Shown here piece by piece: positions 20,482 to 29,068 of a stretch of 45,385 bases of DNA. The position numbers were made by a program, and so were the translations under genes. This stretch comes from Litchfieldia stipae (GTDB lineage: Bacteria > Bacillota > Bacilli > Bacillales > Bacillaceae_L). Position 1 is the stretch's first letter; each line of letters begins with the position of its first letter. The stretch spans positions 1-45,385 of the forward strand of contig NZ_JACYHA010000027.1 in the NCBI RefSeq assembly GCF_014837155.1, in the 5' to 3' direction. The notes under the pieces are model-generated. The model was not told where the DNA came from. It searched no databases and was given only the letters and a program-made list of their open reading frames with translations.

Positions 20482-21331
20482 AGGTTTAGGAAAAGGAATT
20501 AATGCTTTGTTTACCAATATAGAAGTTGGTAGAGAAGAGGTTGTCCAAGAGATAAAAATCAGTGAAATACGTCCTAACCCTTATCAACCAAGAAAAACAT
20601 TTCAACCAGAGGCAATAGAAGAATTAAAAGAGTCGATTCTCGCTCACGGAATATTACAACCTATTATCGTTAGAAAGAGTATAAAAGGGTTTGAAATTGT
20701 TGTAGGTGAAAGAAGATATCGTGCAGCAAAACAAGCAAAATTATCATCTATTCCTGCTGTTGTGAGAGATTTGTCAGAACAGCAAATGATGGAATTGGCT
20801 CTTTTAGAGAATCTACAAAGAGAAGACCTTAATCCAATTGAAGAGGCGATAGCATATCAATCTCTTATAGATCACCTAAAGCTAACACAGGAACAATTAG
20901 CACAACGATTAGGGAAGAGTAGACCTCATATTGCTAATCATCTTCGTCTTCTAACATTACCTTCTAATGTTCAACAGTTAATCTCCGATGGGAAAATCTC
21001 CATGGGACATGGAAGAACTCTATTAGGATTGAAAAAGAAAGACAAACTAAAGCCTTTAATTGATAAAGTGATCAAGGAACAATTAAATGTTCGTCAATTA
21101 GAAGATTTAATTCATCAGCTAAATCAAAATGTTCCACGTGAAACAGTCAAACAAGTACCGAAAAAAGATGTGTTTATTAGAGAAAGAGAAAATCTATTAA
21201 GAGAGAGATTTGGTACATCTGTTACGATTAAGCAAAATAAGAAAAAAGGAAAGATAGAAATAGAATTCTTTTCAAAAGAAGATCTAGAAAGAATTTTAGA
21301 GATGCTAGATTCTCAAGATGCTTCGCTCTAG
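20474..21331 (+). CDS. parB: chromosome-partitioning protein ParB (Spo0J)
   Basis: ParB/Spo0J binds parS, slides as a CTP-dependent clamp, and recruits SMC to the origin. The ATG at 20474 gives 285 residues starting MAKGLGKGINALF, as in B. subtilis. The ParB-N domain contains GILQPIIVRKS and the CTP-binding GERRYRAAK, then NLQREDLNPIEEA. The helix-turn-helix is in LTQEQLAQRLGKSRPHIANHLRLL. A parS site is built into the coding sequence and appears in the protein as NVPRET. Translationally coupled to parA by an 8-bp overlap. Confidence 0.98.
   Translation: MAKGLGKGINALFTNIEVGREEVVQEIKISEIRPNPYQPRKTFQPEAIEELKESILAHGILQPIIVRKSIKGFEIVVGERRYRAAKQAKLSSIPAVVRDLSEQQMMELALLENLQREDLNPIEEAIAYQSLIDHLKLTQEQLAQRLGKSRPHIANHLRLLTLPSNVQQLISDGKISMGHGRTLLGLKKKDKLKPLIDKVIKEQLNVRQLEDLIHQLNQNVPRETVKQVPKKDVFIRERENLLRERFGTSVTIKQNKKKGKIEIEFFSKEDLERILEMLDSQDASL
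21130..21145. other. parS: parS site 3, inside parB
   Basis: TGTTCCACGTGAAACA has one change from the perfect palindrome and equals the variant known within B. subtilis spo0J. It encodes V-P-R-E-T in ParB. Confidence 0.95.
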
Positions 21332-21349
21332 TGTTAGGGGATATGATCG

Positions 21350-22084
21350 GTGGTATTACTAGGAACAATTGTTAATGGTTTATGTATTATTCTGGGAACC
21401 TTATTGGGTAAACTCCTTAACAGGATCCCAGAACAGATTAAACAAACCGTGATGCAAGGTATCGGTTTGGCAGTTATCATTTTAGGGATACAAATGGGGT
21501 TGAAAAGTGAGCAATTTTTAATTGTTATCTTTAGTTTAGTATTTGGTGCGATTCTAGGTGAATACTGGGCACTTGATGATAAATTAAATAAGTTGGGCCA
21601 GTGGATTGAAACTAAGGTTGGTAGAAAAGGAAAAGATTCTATTGCTAAAGGCTTTGTAACTGGAACATTAATATTCGTTATAGGAGCAATGGCGATTATA
21701 GGTGCATTAGATAGTGGGTTAAGACAAGATCACCGAGTGCTCTATACGAAGTCAATTCTTGACGGTTTTACTAGTTTAATTTTAGCTACAACCCTTGGAA
21801 TAGGAGTTCTATTCTCTGCAATACCTGTAATTGTATATCAAGGTTCAATTGCACTTTTTGCAACTCAAATTGAAAAATGGGTACCACAAGCTCTAATGGA
21901 CTCGTTTATTGTCGAAATGACTGCAACGGGTGGCATTATGATTCTAGCTATTGGGTTAAATTTAATAGGTTTAACAAAAATTAAGGTAGCAAATTTTTTA
22001 CCAAGTATCCTTATCACTACAATATTAGTAACAATTATCTACTTTTGGACAGATGTGGTTCAATTTGTCCAAGGGATTTATTAA
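21350..22084 (+). CDS. DUF554 family membrane protein
   Basis: The protein has 244 residues with about seven hydrophobic segments, starting MVLLGTIVNGLCIILGTLLGKLL and containing GLAVIILGIQMGL and the conserved FVTGTLIFVIGAMAIIGALDSGL. This fits DUF554 (YdfK/YqgA-type) inner-membrane proteins, probably transporters; no substrate is known. GTG start has TAGGGGAT 9 nt before it. It starts 18 bp after parB, so it is probably read from the parAB promoter. B. subtilis has yyaB at this place, so this arm begins to diverge here. Confidence 0.85.
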   Translation: MVLLGTIVNGLCIILGTLLGKLLNRIPEQIKQTVMQGIGLAVIILGIQMGLKSEQFLIVIFSLVFGAILGEYWALDDKLNKLGQWIETKVGRKGKDSIAKGFVTGTLIFVIGAMAIIGALDSGLRQDHRVLYTKSILDGFTSLILATTLGIGVLFSAIPVIVYQGSIALFATQIEKWVPQALMDSFIVEMTATGGIMILAIGLNLIGLTKIKVANFLPSILITTILVTIIYFWTDVVQFVQGIY

Positions 22085-22090
22085 TTAAAT

Positions 22091-22158
22091 GAAGTTGTCC
22101 TTTAAATAGTGATTGATTCATCAACTCTGATGACACACTTTTTGAGGGCAACTTTTTT
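22091..22158. terminator. shared terminator between converging DUF554 gene and yyaC
   Basis: AAGTTGTCC (22092) pairs with GGGCAACTT (22147), followed by T's on the plus strand. The A's on the left side give T's on the minus strand, so it may serve both genes. The roughly 45-nt interior contains a smaller TGATTGATTCATCA hairpin. Confidence 0.65.
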
Positions 22159-22159
22159 G

Positions 22160-22786
22160 TTATATTGATTTCTTTGGTTTTAGTATAGTTTGTTGCTCTT
22201 TAGTTAGAACTTGTTTTCGATCATGGAGAAGATCAGCATGCAGGATACTTTTTACAATCGTATCTGACATCTTCATAACCAAACTTAGACGTGTATTTTG
22301 TAGAACCAAAAACTCCATAAATCCACTTACATTCACAATCCCTGTAATATGCATATTTCCTACTGGTGTTAATGTCTTATTTACACCTGCTCCTGGTTTC
22401 ACAGGACCATTCGCTACAGAAATGATTCCCACACTTTTTAATCGCCCTAAACAGGCATCTATCCCAATGATAAAAGGGTCCTTGTATGTTTGATGTATCC
22501 AATTCATTTGATCTTCTAAATTAACTGCATGTATAGGATCGTCCAACGTGCCATATACATGGAATTGAGACAACCTTTTTTCTGATAATTTAGTGCCAAC
22601 AAGTGGGCCTAAGGAGTCACCAGTTGATCGATCTGTTCCTATGCAGATAATGATGATTGGTTGATTAGTAGAAGGGAGCATGGATGAAATTTGTCTAGCA
22701 ATAAGTGTTTGGGCATCTTCAAGATCATATGGAAAGCGGGTATTTTCACCTTTTATAGATTCAAAAAGATTTTGTTTTAGATTCAT
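22160..22786 (-). CDS. yyaC: spore protein YyaC (putative sporulation protease)
   Basis: This 208-residue protein has the YyaC core: IIICIGTDRSTGDSLGPLVG, FHVYGTLDDPIHAVNLED, GIDACLGRLKSVG, GPVKPGAGVNK and GIVNVSGFMEFLVLQNTRLSLVM. In B. subtilis yyaC is expressed in the forespore; the family fold resembles GPR/HybD-type peptidases but the substrate is not established. ATG at 22786 with GGGGTGA upstream is preferred over the in-frame GTG three codons earlier. It is the only gene in the right arm read against replication, suiting a gene used after growth stops. Its presence indicates a spore-former. Confidence 0.93.
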   Translation of the reverse strand: MNLKQNLFESIKGENTRFPYDLEDAQTLIARQISSMLPSTNQPIIIICIGTDRSTGDSLGPLVGTKLSEKRLSQFHVYGTLDDPIHAVNLEDQMNWIHQTYKDPFIIGIDACLGRLKSVGIISVANGPVKPGAGVNKTLTPVGNMHITGIVNVSGFMEFLVLQNTRLSLVMKMSDTIVKSILHADLLHDRKQVLTKEQQTILKPKKSI

Positions 22787-22815
22787 AGGTTTCACCCCTT
22801 TTTAATAGTAGTAAC

Positions 22816-22844
22816 AGTATACGGAAGAAATGTAGTTTCTATAC
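22816..22844 (-). promoter_or_regulatory. candidate forespore sigma (SigF/SigG-type) promoter of yyaC
   Basis: On the minus strand GTATA (22840-22844) and CGTATACT (22816-22823) are spaced by about 16 nt, resembling SigG-type GYATA and CATACTA elements. No good SigA promoter is visible. The distance to the yyaC start is about 30 bp. Confidence 0.4.
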
Positions 22845-22918
22845 ATATGTAAGAGAATATATTTCCTCCTCTTTTAAGGAGATGAAAAAGTTTAATCAAA
22901 GAAAATGGAGGGAAGTTT

Positions 22919-23938
22919 GTGTGGAATTCTGGGTTTAAGTGGATGCTTTTAATCATGGGGACGACCATTGGAGCTGGATATGCTTCGGGAAGAGAGTTAT
23001 GGCAGTTCTTTGGTGATCAAAGTGGAGTGGCTATTGTATTATTTACGATCATTTTCTCAATTTGTTGCTTTGTTATAATGAAAGTAAGTTACACAGAGCA
23101 ATCTGAGCACTTTATTCCTGTCCTGCAAAAAATAATAGGGAAAAGGTTAGCTCATGTGTACGATATTTTAATTGTCATCTATTTATTTACGACAACCATC
23201 GTTATGTTGGCTGGTGGTGGTGCTACTCTAGAAACCTTTCAAATTCCTTATTGGTTCGGAGTCGTGTTTATTTGTGGACTACTAGTTCTCTTGTTTGTTT
23301 GGGGAGTTAAGGGTATGGTTACAATGAATGTGGTTATTCTACCAGTTCTTATCTTAGGACTAATCATTACCTTGCTGCTATTTATTAACTCGAGTGATAA
23401 CCATTTTACCTTTGATTGGAAAGCTCAGAGTAATTGGCCAGCTGCATTTACATTTACCGCATTAAATATTCTTCCACTTGTTGCTGTCTTATCTGCCGTT
23501 GGAAGGGAAATGAAACAGATTGGAGAAGCATGGGTTGCAAGCATTGGAAGTGGGCTGATTTTAGGTGTTATTTCATTTATTTATAATGAATCATTAATAC
23601 AAGTCGCAGAAGAAATTATGTTATATGAGATTCCGTTGTTTGCGATATTAAAGTATTATCCATATCCAATGCTCGTATTTATGTCATTTTTATTATTTGC
23701 AGCCATTTTTACGACAGCAGCTTCAGGAGTATTTGGGATTACAACAAGATTTCGAGAGCTTGTTAAACTTCCGTTATGGTTATGGGCAATTATTGCATTA
23801 GTAATCATGATACCATTTACTACATTTGGATTTGCTACACTCGTATCGGTGTTGTATCCAATATATGGAATAGCGAATTTGTATTTACTAACTTCAATAT
23901 TGTTATATCCAATCATGAATCGCTACAAATTGGATTGA
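22919..23938 (+). CDS. YkvI-type multispanning membrane protein
   Basis: The protein has 339 residues with about ten transmembrane segments. It begins with a first helix carrying GTTIGAGYASGRELWQFFG, the hallmark of YkvI-family proteins, distant relatives of amino-acid/sodium symporters of the LeuT-like fold. The substrate is unknown. The start is GTG with a GGAGGGAAG ribosome-binding site. It is divergent from yyaC. A mechanosensitive-channel gene starts 46 bp downstream, so the two may share a transcript. Confidence 0.8.
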   Translation: MWNSGFKWMLLIMGTTIGAGYASGRELWQFFGDQSGVAIVLFTIIFSICCFVIMKVSYTEQSEHFIPVLQKIIGKRLAHVYDILIVIYLFTTTIVMLAGGGATLETFQIPYWFGVVFICGLLVLLFVWGVKGMVTMNVVILPVLILGLIITLLLFINSSDNHFTFDWKAQSNWPAAFTFTALNILPLVAVLSAVGREMKQIGEAWVASIGSGLILGVISFIYNESLIQVAEEIMLYEIPLFAILKYYPYPMLVFMSFLLFAAIFTTAASGVFGITTRFRELVKLPLWLWAIIALVIMIPFTTFGFATLVSVLYPIYGIANLYLLTSILLYPIMNRYKLD

Positions 23939-23984
23939 AATATTGGTAAAATAGAATGAAGAACGTGTAGAGAGGTAGATTTCG

Positions 23985-24890
23985 TTGGAATGGATGATAG
24001 AACAATTTGATGATAAGATAATACCTTATTTTTATAATGAAGATTTATGGATTTCATTAGGTATGGGGTTAATCAAGATTATTGCCATTTTAGTTGTTGC
24101 TGCACTTATTGTGAGGATAGCAAAGATTGCGATTAGAAATATTTTTAAAGTAAGGGCAAAAGGTCCCTTACAGATGACTGAGAGAAGAGAAGCGACTCTA
24201 GTAAAATTATTAGAGAATATCTTGACCTATGTTGTCTACTTCATTGTGATCATTATGATATTAGAAACAATGGATATAGAAATTCGTGCATTACTAGCAG
24301 GGGCAGGGATTTTAGGACTTGCTGTTGGTTTCGGGGCACAAAACCTTGTTCGAGATGTCATTACAGGCTTCTTTATTATTTTCGAAGATCAGTTCTCAGT
24401 TGGAGATTTTGTTAGAATTGGTCAGTTTGAAGGAGTAGTAGAGGAAATTGGATTAAGAACAACTAAGATTAAAAACTTTACTGGAGAGTTACATATCTTA
24501 CCTAATGGAAGCATCATTGAAGTTACAAATTTCTCTATCCATAATAGTGTGGCGATTGTTGATGTGAGTATTGCTTATGAAGGTGATATTGTCAAAGCAG
24601 AGCGGGTTCTAGAGGAATTATTAGAAGAGCTGCCAAATAAGTATGAAGATATGATTACAACGCCCGAGTTATTAGGTGTTCAAAGCCTTGGCGCATCTGA
24701 AGTGGTACTGAGGGTTGTAAGTGAAGTTCAACCAATGCGTCACTTTCATATAGCAAGAATGCTGCGTAAGGAAATTAAAAATCGACTAGATGAGTATGGC
24801 ATTGAGATTCCTTTCCCTCGTTTAGTGATGTACAGTCGCCAAGATGAAAATAGTCAAAAGAGTTCGGGGAATATCCAGGAAAGGGGATGA
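23985..24890 (+). CDS. MscS-family mechanosensitive channel (YkuT-like)
   Basis: This 301-residue protein has three membrane helices in the first 120 residues. The third is the pore helix AGAGILGLAVGFGAQNLVRDVITGFFIIFEDQFSVGDFV, split here as AGAGILGLAVGFGAQ plus NLVRDVITGFFIIFEDQ. This is the signature of small-conductance channels that release solutes on hypo-osmotic shock. A cytoplasmic beta domain and alpha/beta C-terminal region follow. The start is TTG (an in-frame ATG lies three codons later). The DUF951 gene begins 4 bp after the stop, an arrangement conserved in related genomes as far as I recall. Confidence 0.9.
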   Translation: MEWMIEQFDDKIIPYFYNEDLWISLGMGLIKIIAILVVAALIVRIAKIAIRNIFKVRAKGPLQMTERREATLVKLLENILTYVVYFIVIIMILETMDIEIRALLAGAGILGLAVGFGAQNLVRDVITGFFIIFEDQFSVGDFVRIGQFEGVVEEIGLRTTKIKNFTGELHILPNGSIIEVTNFSIHNSVAIVDVSIAYEGDIVKAERVLEELLEELPNKYEDMITTPELLGVQSLGASEVVLRVVSEVQPMRHFHIARMLRKEIKNRLDEYGIEIPFPRLVMYSRQDENSQKSSGNIQERG

Positions 24891-24894
24891 GGAG

Positions 24895-25092
24895 ATGGAT
24901 AAAGAGTTCGATCTATATGATGTTGTTGAAATGAAGAAAGCCCATCCATGTGGACATAATCAATGGAAGATTATCAGAATGGGAATGGATATAAGAATCA
25001 GATGTGAAGGGTGCTCACATAGTGTCATGATTCCAAGAAAAGAATTTGCAAGAAAAATGAAGAAGGTATTAGTCAAACATGAGGGTGAATGA
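24895..25092 (+). CDS. yyzM: DUF951 small protein (YyzM-like)
   Basis: This 65-residue protein contains FDLYDVVEMKKAHPCGHNQW, then IIRMGMDIRIRCEGCSHSVM and PRKEF, the full DUF951 pattern. Conserved Cys and His residues (PCGH and CEGC) suggest a small zinc site, but the function is unknown. The ATG at 24895 follows GGGGATGAGG at the end of the channel gene. A longer reading from 24844 overlaps that gene and is unlikely. It resembles B. subtilis YyzM, which lies in the same interval upstream of yyaF. Confidence 0.88.
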   Translation: MDKEFDLYDVVEMKKAHPCGHNQWKIIRMGMDIRIRCEGCSHSVMIPRKEFARKMKKVLVKHEGE

Positions 25093-25205
25093 TTCATTCC
25101 TCATGTTTTTTTGTGTTGGTAAAGTATTCTTATTGATTGCAGAAAGTACAGAAGACTTGTATGCTACTTGTAATAAAGAATGTAAGTTTGGGAGAGGTGA
25201 AACCA

Positions 25206-27212
25206 TTGGTATCATATAAATCAGCTTGTCCATTGAACTGTTGGGATAATTGTGGTTTCCAAGTAGAAGTAGAGAATGGAAAAGTGAAAAAAATTGACGG
25301 AGACCCGGATCATCCAATTACTCAAGGAAAGATCTGTGGCAGAGGGCGAGCGCTTGAAGCACGTGCAAACTCAGATCTGAGACTATTATATCCGTTAAAA
25401 AAGATAGATGGTGAATTTCAGCAAATTTCATGGAATCAGGCATTAGATGAGATAGCAAGAAAGATGGACGAGGTAAGAAAGAGCACCGGATCAACCTCTA
25501 TCCTTCATAGTCATGATTATTCTAATAGCGGTCTTCTTAAAAATATTGATAAACGCTTCTTTAATTGTCTTGGGGGCGTAACTGAATTAACGGGAAGTAT
25601 TTGTTGGGGTGCTGGGATTGAAGCTCAGACATGGGATTTTGGAAATGCTTTTAGTCATTCTCCAGATGATCTAGCAAATAGTAAAAATATTGTTATTTGG
25701 GGCAGGAATGTAGCCAGAACAAATATGCATTTATACCAAAATCTTATTACTGCAAAGAAAAATGGTGCGAATCTGATTGTTATTGATCCTATCTTTAACG
25801 CAACAGCAAAAATTGCTCATTCTTATATTAGTGTTAAGCCAGGAATGGATGGAGTCCTTGCTATTGGTATTATGAAAGAAATGATTAGATTAGAGCTTCA
25901 TGATCGAATGTTTATCGAGCACTATTCAACAGGGTTTTCTGATCTTATCGAGCTTCTAGATTCCATTTCAATTGATGAGATTGAACGATATACGGATGTT
26001 TCACGTGAAACATTACTCGAGCTTGCTAGGATATATCATAAAGGGCCAACCTCGACATTTTTAGGATTAGGGATGCAGAGATATGCAAATGGAGGAAATA
26101 CAATTCGACTGATTGATGCGTTAATAGCTATCAGCGGGAATATTGGTGTTCCTGGGGGTGGAGCTAATTTTGGTCATTTACAGGTAGGTCAAAGCTTTGC
26201 CGTAAATCAATTATCTCTTCCTGAACGTAAGAAAGAGCATCGAACGTTTACAATGATGAAGCAAGCAGAAGGAATTCTTGAGGCGGTGGATCCGGAAATC
26301 AAAATGGTGTTTGTGACATGTGGAAATCCGTTAACACAAGTGCCAGATACAAATCTTGTTAAAAAGGCCTTTGAATCTGTAGAGACGTTGGTTGTTGTTG
26401 AACAATTCATGACAGATACAGCAGAATTGGCTGATTATGTACTGCCAACAACCATGGTGTTTGAAGAAGAGGACCTATATTACTCATCCATGTATCATCA
26501 TTATGTTAATTATGGTCCACAGTTAGTTTCAGCACCAGGAGAAGCTAAATCAGATTTATGGATTTGGACAGAGCTAGCGAAGAGACTAGGATTTGGTGAG
26601 GATTTTAATTATTCAAAAGAAGAATGGATTGAGATGGGATTAGGTGGTCTTCAGGAGAAAGGGATCACATTAGAGAAGTTGAAAGAAATGAACCATCTCC
26701 CACTACCAGTAGATGAGATTCCATGGGAAGATTTTCAGTTTGGAACACCAAGTGGGAAGTATGAATTCACTTCACAAACTGCATCATCAAAAGGATTAGA
26801 TGGGAAATTAAAGCTATTATTTCCTAAGGAATCTTCTTATAGCAATAAAGAGCTTTCTGAGAAATATCCATATACATTATTAACAATCCATCCAATGCGT
26901 TCTAACCATTCACAGCACTATCACCTGATTGAAAACCTACAAACCATTAAAATTGAAGTATCTAAAGACATTGCTGAAGAAAAAGGATTAGTAGAAGATG
27001 AGGTTGTACGTGTATTTAATGATAGAGGAGAGTTAACCGGAAGAGTACGTATTCTTCCAAAGGCCCATTCGAAAATTGTTAATATTGATGAAGGGCAATG
27101 GAGGAAATTTGGTGGTAGTGTAAACCTACTAACACCAAATGGTGAGTCTGACAACAAACAGGGAAGCACATTATACGATTGTCTTGTAGATTTGGAAAAA
27201 GTAACTTCATAA
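25206..27212 (+). CDS. yyaE: molybdopterin oxidoreductase, YyaE-like
   Basis: This 668-residue enzyme belongs to the molybdenum bis-MGD (DMSO reductase-type) family. A [4Fe-4S] motif C-x3-C-x3-C with a fourth Cys in ITQGKICGRGR lies in the first 60 residues. Cofactor-binding blocks include NSKNIVIWGRNVARTN, GGNTIRLIDALIAISGNIG and the C-terminal HPMRSNHSQHYH. No signal peptide or Tat motif, so it is cytoplasmic. TTG at 25206 with GAGAGGTGA 5 nt upstream gives a length close to YyaE; longer upstream starts lack a good site. The substrate is unknown. A parS site is embedded at 25997. Confidence 0.88.
   Translation: MVSYKSACPLNCWDNCGFQVEVENGKVKKIDGDPDHPITQGKICGRGRALEARANSDLRLLYPLKKIDGEFQQISWNQALDEIARKMDEVRKSTGSTSILHSHDYSNSGLLKNIDKRFFNCLGGVTELTGSICWGAGIEAQTWDFGNAFSHSPDDLANSKNIVIWGRNVARTNMHLYQNLITAKKNGANLIVIDPIFNATAKIAHSYISVKPGMDGVLAIGIMKEMIRLELHDRMFIEHYSTGFSDLIELLDSISIDEIERYTDVSRETLLELARIYHKGPTSTFLGLGMQRYANGGNTIRLIDALIAISGNIGVPGGGANFGHLQVGQSFAVNQLSLPERKKEHRTFTMMKQAEGILEAVDPEIKMVFVTCGNPLTQVPDTNLVKKAFESVETLVVVEQFMTDTAELADYVLPTTMVFEEEDLYYSSMYHHYVNYGPQLVSAPGEAKSDLWIWTELAKRLGFGEDFNYSKEEWIEMGLGGLQEKGITLEKLKEMNHLPLPVDEIPWEDFQFGTPSGKYEFTSQTASSKGLDGKLKLLFPKESSYSNKELSEKYPYTLLTIHPMRSNHSQHYHLIENLQTIKIEVSKDIAEEKGLVEDEVVRVFNDRGELTGRVRILPKAHSKIVNIDEGQWRKFGGSVNLLTPNGESDNKQGSTLYDCLVDLEKVTS
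25997..26012. other. parS: parS site 4, inside yyaE
   Basis: TGTTTCACGTGAAACA, perfect palindrome, encoding V-S-R-E-T in the oxidoreductase. Confidence 0.97.
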
Positions 27213-27430
27213 AAGAGGATAACTAGGTGTACTCTACACTTATAAGACCTTGATAAAGCTTGTTTTTTTTTCTTTTACTATCTATAATTGTGAAAGGTTA
27301 GCTATGAGCGTGATTACATTAGTGATCTAAAAGGGTTCATTTTTCAAGTGATTATTATTTGGAAGATAACTTTTGGTTAAATAAAGTAAAAATAGAGTGA
27401 CAAGGCTATGTAAAATGAGGAGTGAAGGAA

Positions 27431-28531
27431 ATGGCATTAACAGCTGGAATCGTTGGGCTTCCGAATGTAGGGAAATCAACGCTTTTTAATGCAATTACAC
27501 AAGCAGGAGCAGAATCTGCAAACTATCCATTCTGTACAATCGATCCTAATGTAGGGATTGTTGAAGTACCAGACGAGCGTCTAAATAAATTGACAGAACT
27601 TGTTCAACCGAAGAAAACAGTACCTACAGCATTTGAATTCACAGATATTGCTGGGATTGTTAAAGGGGCAAGTAAAGGAGAGGGACTTGGAAATAAGTTC
27701 TTATCTCATATCCGCCAGGTTGATGCGATTTGTCATGTGGTTCGTTGTTTTGCTGATGATAATATTACACATGTATCTGGTAAGGTAGAGCCAATCGATG
27801 ATATCGAGACAATCAATTTAGAATTAATTTTAGCTGACTTAGAATCTGTTTCTAAGCGTTTAGAGCGAGTAGCGAAGTTAGCAAAGCAAAAGGATAAAGA
27901 AGCGTTAGTTGAACACGAAGTACTTGTGATGCTTAAGGAAGCCTTTGAGGATGAAAAGGCTGCTCGTACAGTGGAATTTACTGACGAACAGATGAAGATT
28001 GTAAAAGGCTTACACTTACTTACTATTAAGCCTATGCTATATGTTGCAAATGTAAGTGAAGACGATCTAGCGGACTCTTCTTCTAATGAATATGTTGCTA
28101 AGGTTCGCGAATTTGCTGCATCTGATAATGCAGAAGTAATCGTGATCTGTGCGAAAATTGAATCTGAGATTGTTGAGCTTGAAGGAGAAGAGAAGGCGAT
28201 GTTCCTTGAAGAATTAGGAATTGAGGAATCAGGTCTTGATCAACTTATTAAAGCTTCTTATAATCTTCTAGGCTTAGCGACATACTTCACTGCGGGTGTT
28301 CAAGAGGTTAGAGCTTGGACCTTTAGAAAAGGAATGAAGGCTCCACAATGTGCAGCGATTATTCATACCGATTTCGAAAGAGGATTTATCCGAGCTGAGA
28401 CGGTTTCTTATGAAGATTTATTAAATAGTGGATCAATGGCAGCAGCTCGTGAAGCTGGTAAGGTCCGTTTAGAAGGAAAAGAATATATTGTTAAAGACGG
28501 AGACGTTATCCACTTCCGTTTCAACGTTTAA
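27431..28531 (+). CDS. ychF: redox-regulated ATPase YchF (YyaF)
   Basis: YchF is an Obg-related P-loop protein that prefers ATP and associates with ribosomes. The ATG at 27431 gives 366 residues, equal to B. subtilis YyaF. Walker A is GLPNVGKST near residue 8; PNVGIVEVPDERL and DIAGIVKGASKGEGLGNKFL follow. A coiled-coil insert and the C-terminal TGS domain with the family motif GVQEVRAWTFRKG and FRFNV end complete it. It has its own ribosome-binding site (GGAGTGAAGG) and a strong terminator. Confidence 0.97.
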   Translation: MALTAGIVGLPNVGKSTLFNAITQAGAESANYPFCTIDPNVGIVEVPDERLNKLTELVQPKKTVPTAFEFTDIAGIVKGASKGEGLGNKFLSHIRQVDAICHVVRCFADDNITHVSGKVEPIDDIETINLELILADLESVSKRLERVAKLAKQKDKEALVEHEVLVMLKEAFEDEKAARTVEFTDEQMKIVKGLHLLTIKPMLYVANVSEDDLADSSSNEYVAKVREFAASDNAEVIVICAKIESEIVELEGEEKAMFLEELGIEESGLDQLIKASYNLLGLATYFTAGVQEVRAWTFRKGMKAPQCAAIIHTDFERGFIRAETVSYEDLLNSGSMAAAREAGKVRLEGKEYIVKDGDVIHFRFNV

Positions 28532-28543
28532 ACAAATAAAAAT

Positions 28544-28592
28544 GACGATACTAACACTCATATAGAGAGGATGTTGGTATCGTTTTTTTTGT
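28544..28592 (+). terminator. ychF terminator
   Basis: GACGATACTAACA pairs with TGTTGGTATCGT around a loop of about 17 nt, followed by a run of eight T's, about 12 nt after the stop codon. Confidence 0.9.
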
Positions 28593-28610
28593 AGACTATA
28601 GTCAGAAATA

Positions 28611-28646
28611 ATCGCTATTGCTTATTAGCGATGGGTGTGCTATAAT
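28611..28646 (+). promoter_or_regulatory. rpsF-ssbA-rpsR promoter with overlapping inverted repeat
   Basis: SigA-type TTGCTT (28618-28623), 17-nt spacer, TATAAT (28641-28646). The -35 element is inside an inverted repeat ATCGCTA/TAGCGAT (28611-28632), which could be an operator. Confidence 0.8.
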
Positions 28647-28659
28647 TCTACATTGTGAG

Positions 28660-28724
28660 TAATTGAAAGATTGCTCCTTGCCCTTTTTGTTTAAGGGCCG
28701 TTAGTCCAAAAGGAGGTGAACGAG
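28660..28724 (+). promoter_or_regulatory. probable S6:S18 autoregulatory leader of rpsF
   Basis: The 5' UTR has a GCCCT/AGGGC stem (28680-28697) with an adjacent CCG (28697-28699) before the AAAGGAGGTGA ribosome-binding site. A CCG-bulge RNA bound by the S6:S18 dimer is known upstream of rpsF in many bacteria. The call relies on position and the stem-CCG pattern, not on a covariance model. Confidence 0.55.
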
Positions 28725-29012
28725 ATGAGAAAATACGAAATTATGTATATCATCCGTCCAAACATTGAAGATGAAGCTAAAAAAGCTCTAGTTGAGCGTT
28801 TTAATGGCGTTTTAACTGACAATGGTGCGGAGATTACAAACGTAAAAGAATGGGGTAAACGTCGTTTAGCATATGAAATCAATGATTTCCGCGATGGTTA
28901 TTACATGATTCTTAACGTAATGTCTAATTCTGCTGCTATCAACGAATTCGATCGTTTAGCGAAGATCAGTGAAGACATTATCCGTCACATCATTGTAAAA
29001 ATAGAAGAATAA
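28725..29012 (+). CDS. rpsF: 30S ribosomal protein S6
   Basis: S6 binds 16S rRNA in the platform as a dimer with S18. The ATG at 28725 gives 95 residues ([17 protein letters not shown] at the start, [11 protein letters not shown] in the middle), matching the B. subtilis size. A canonical AAAGGAGGTGA lies 5-6 nt upstream. It is the first gene of the rpsF-ssbA-rpsR operon, which links translation with replication. Confidence 0.99.
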   Translation: MRKYEIMYIIRPNIEDEAKKALVERFNGVLTDNGAEITNVKEWGKRRLAYEINDFRDGYYMILNVMSNSAAINEFDRLAKISEDIIRHIIVKIEE

Positions 29013-29068
29013 TTGTAAGAAAATAGGTTATATTTTCTTTAGAAATATGGTTGAAGGAGTGGGTTCTG

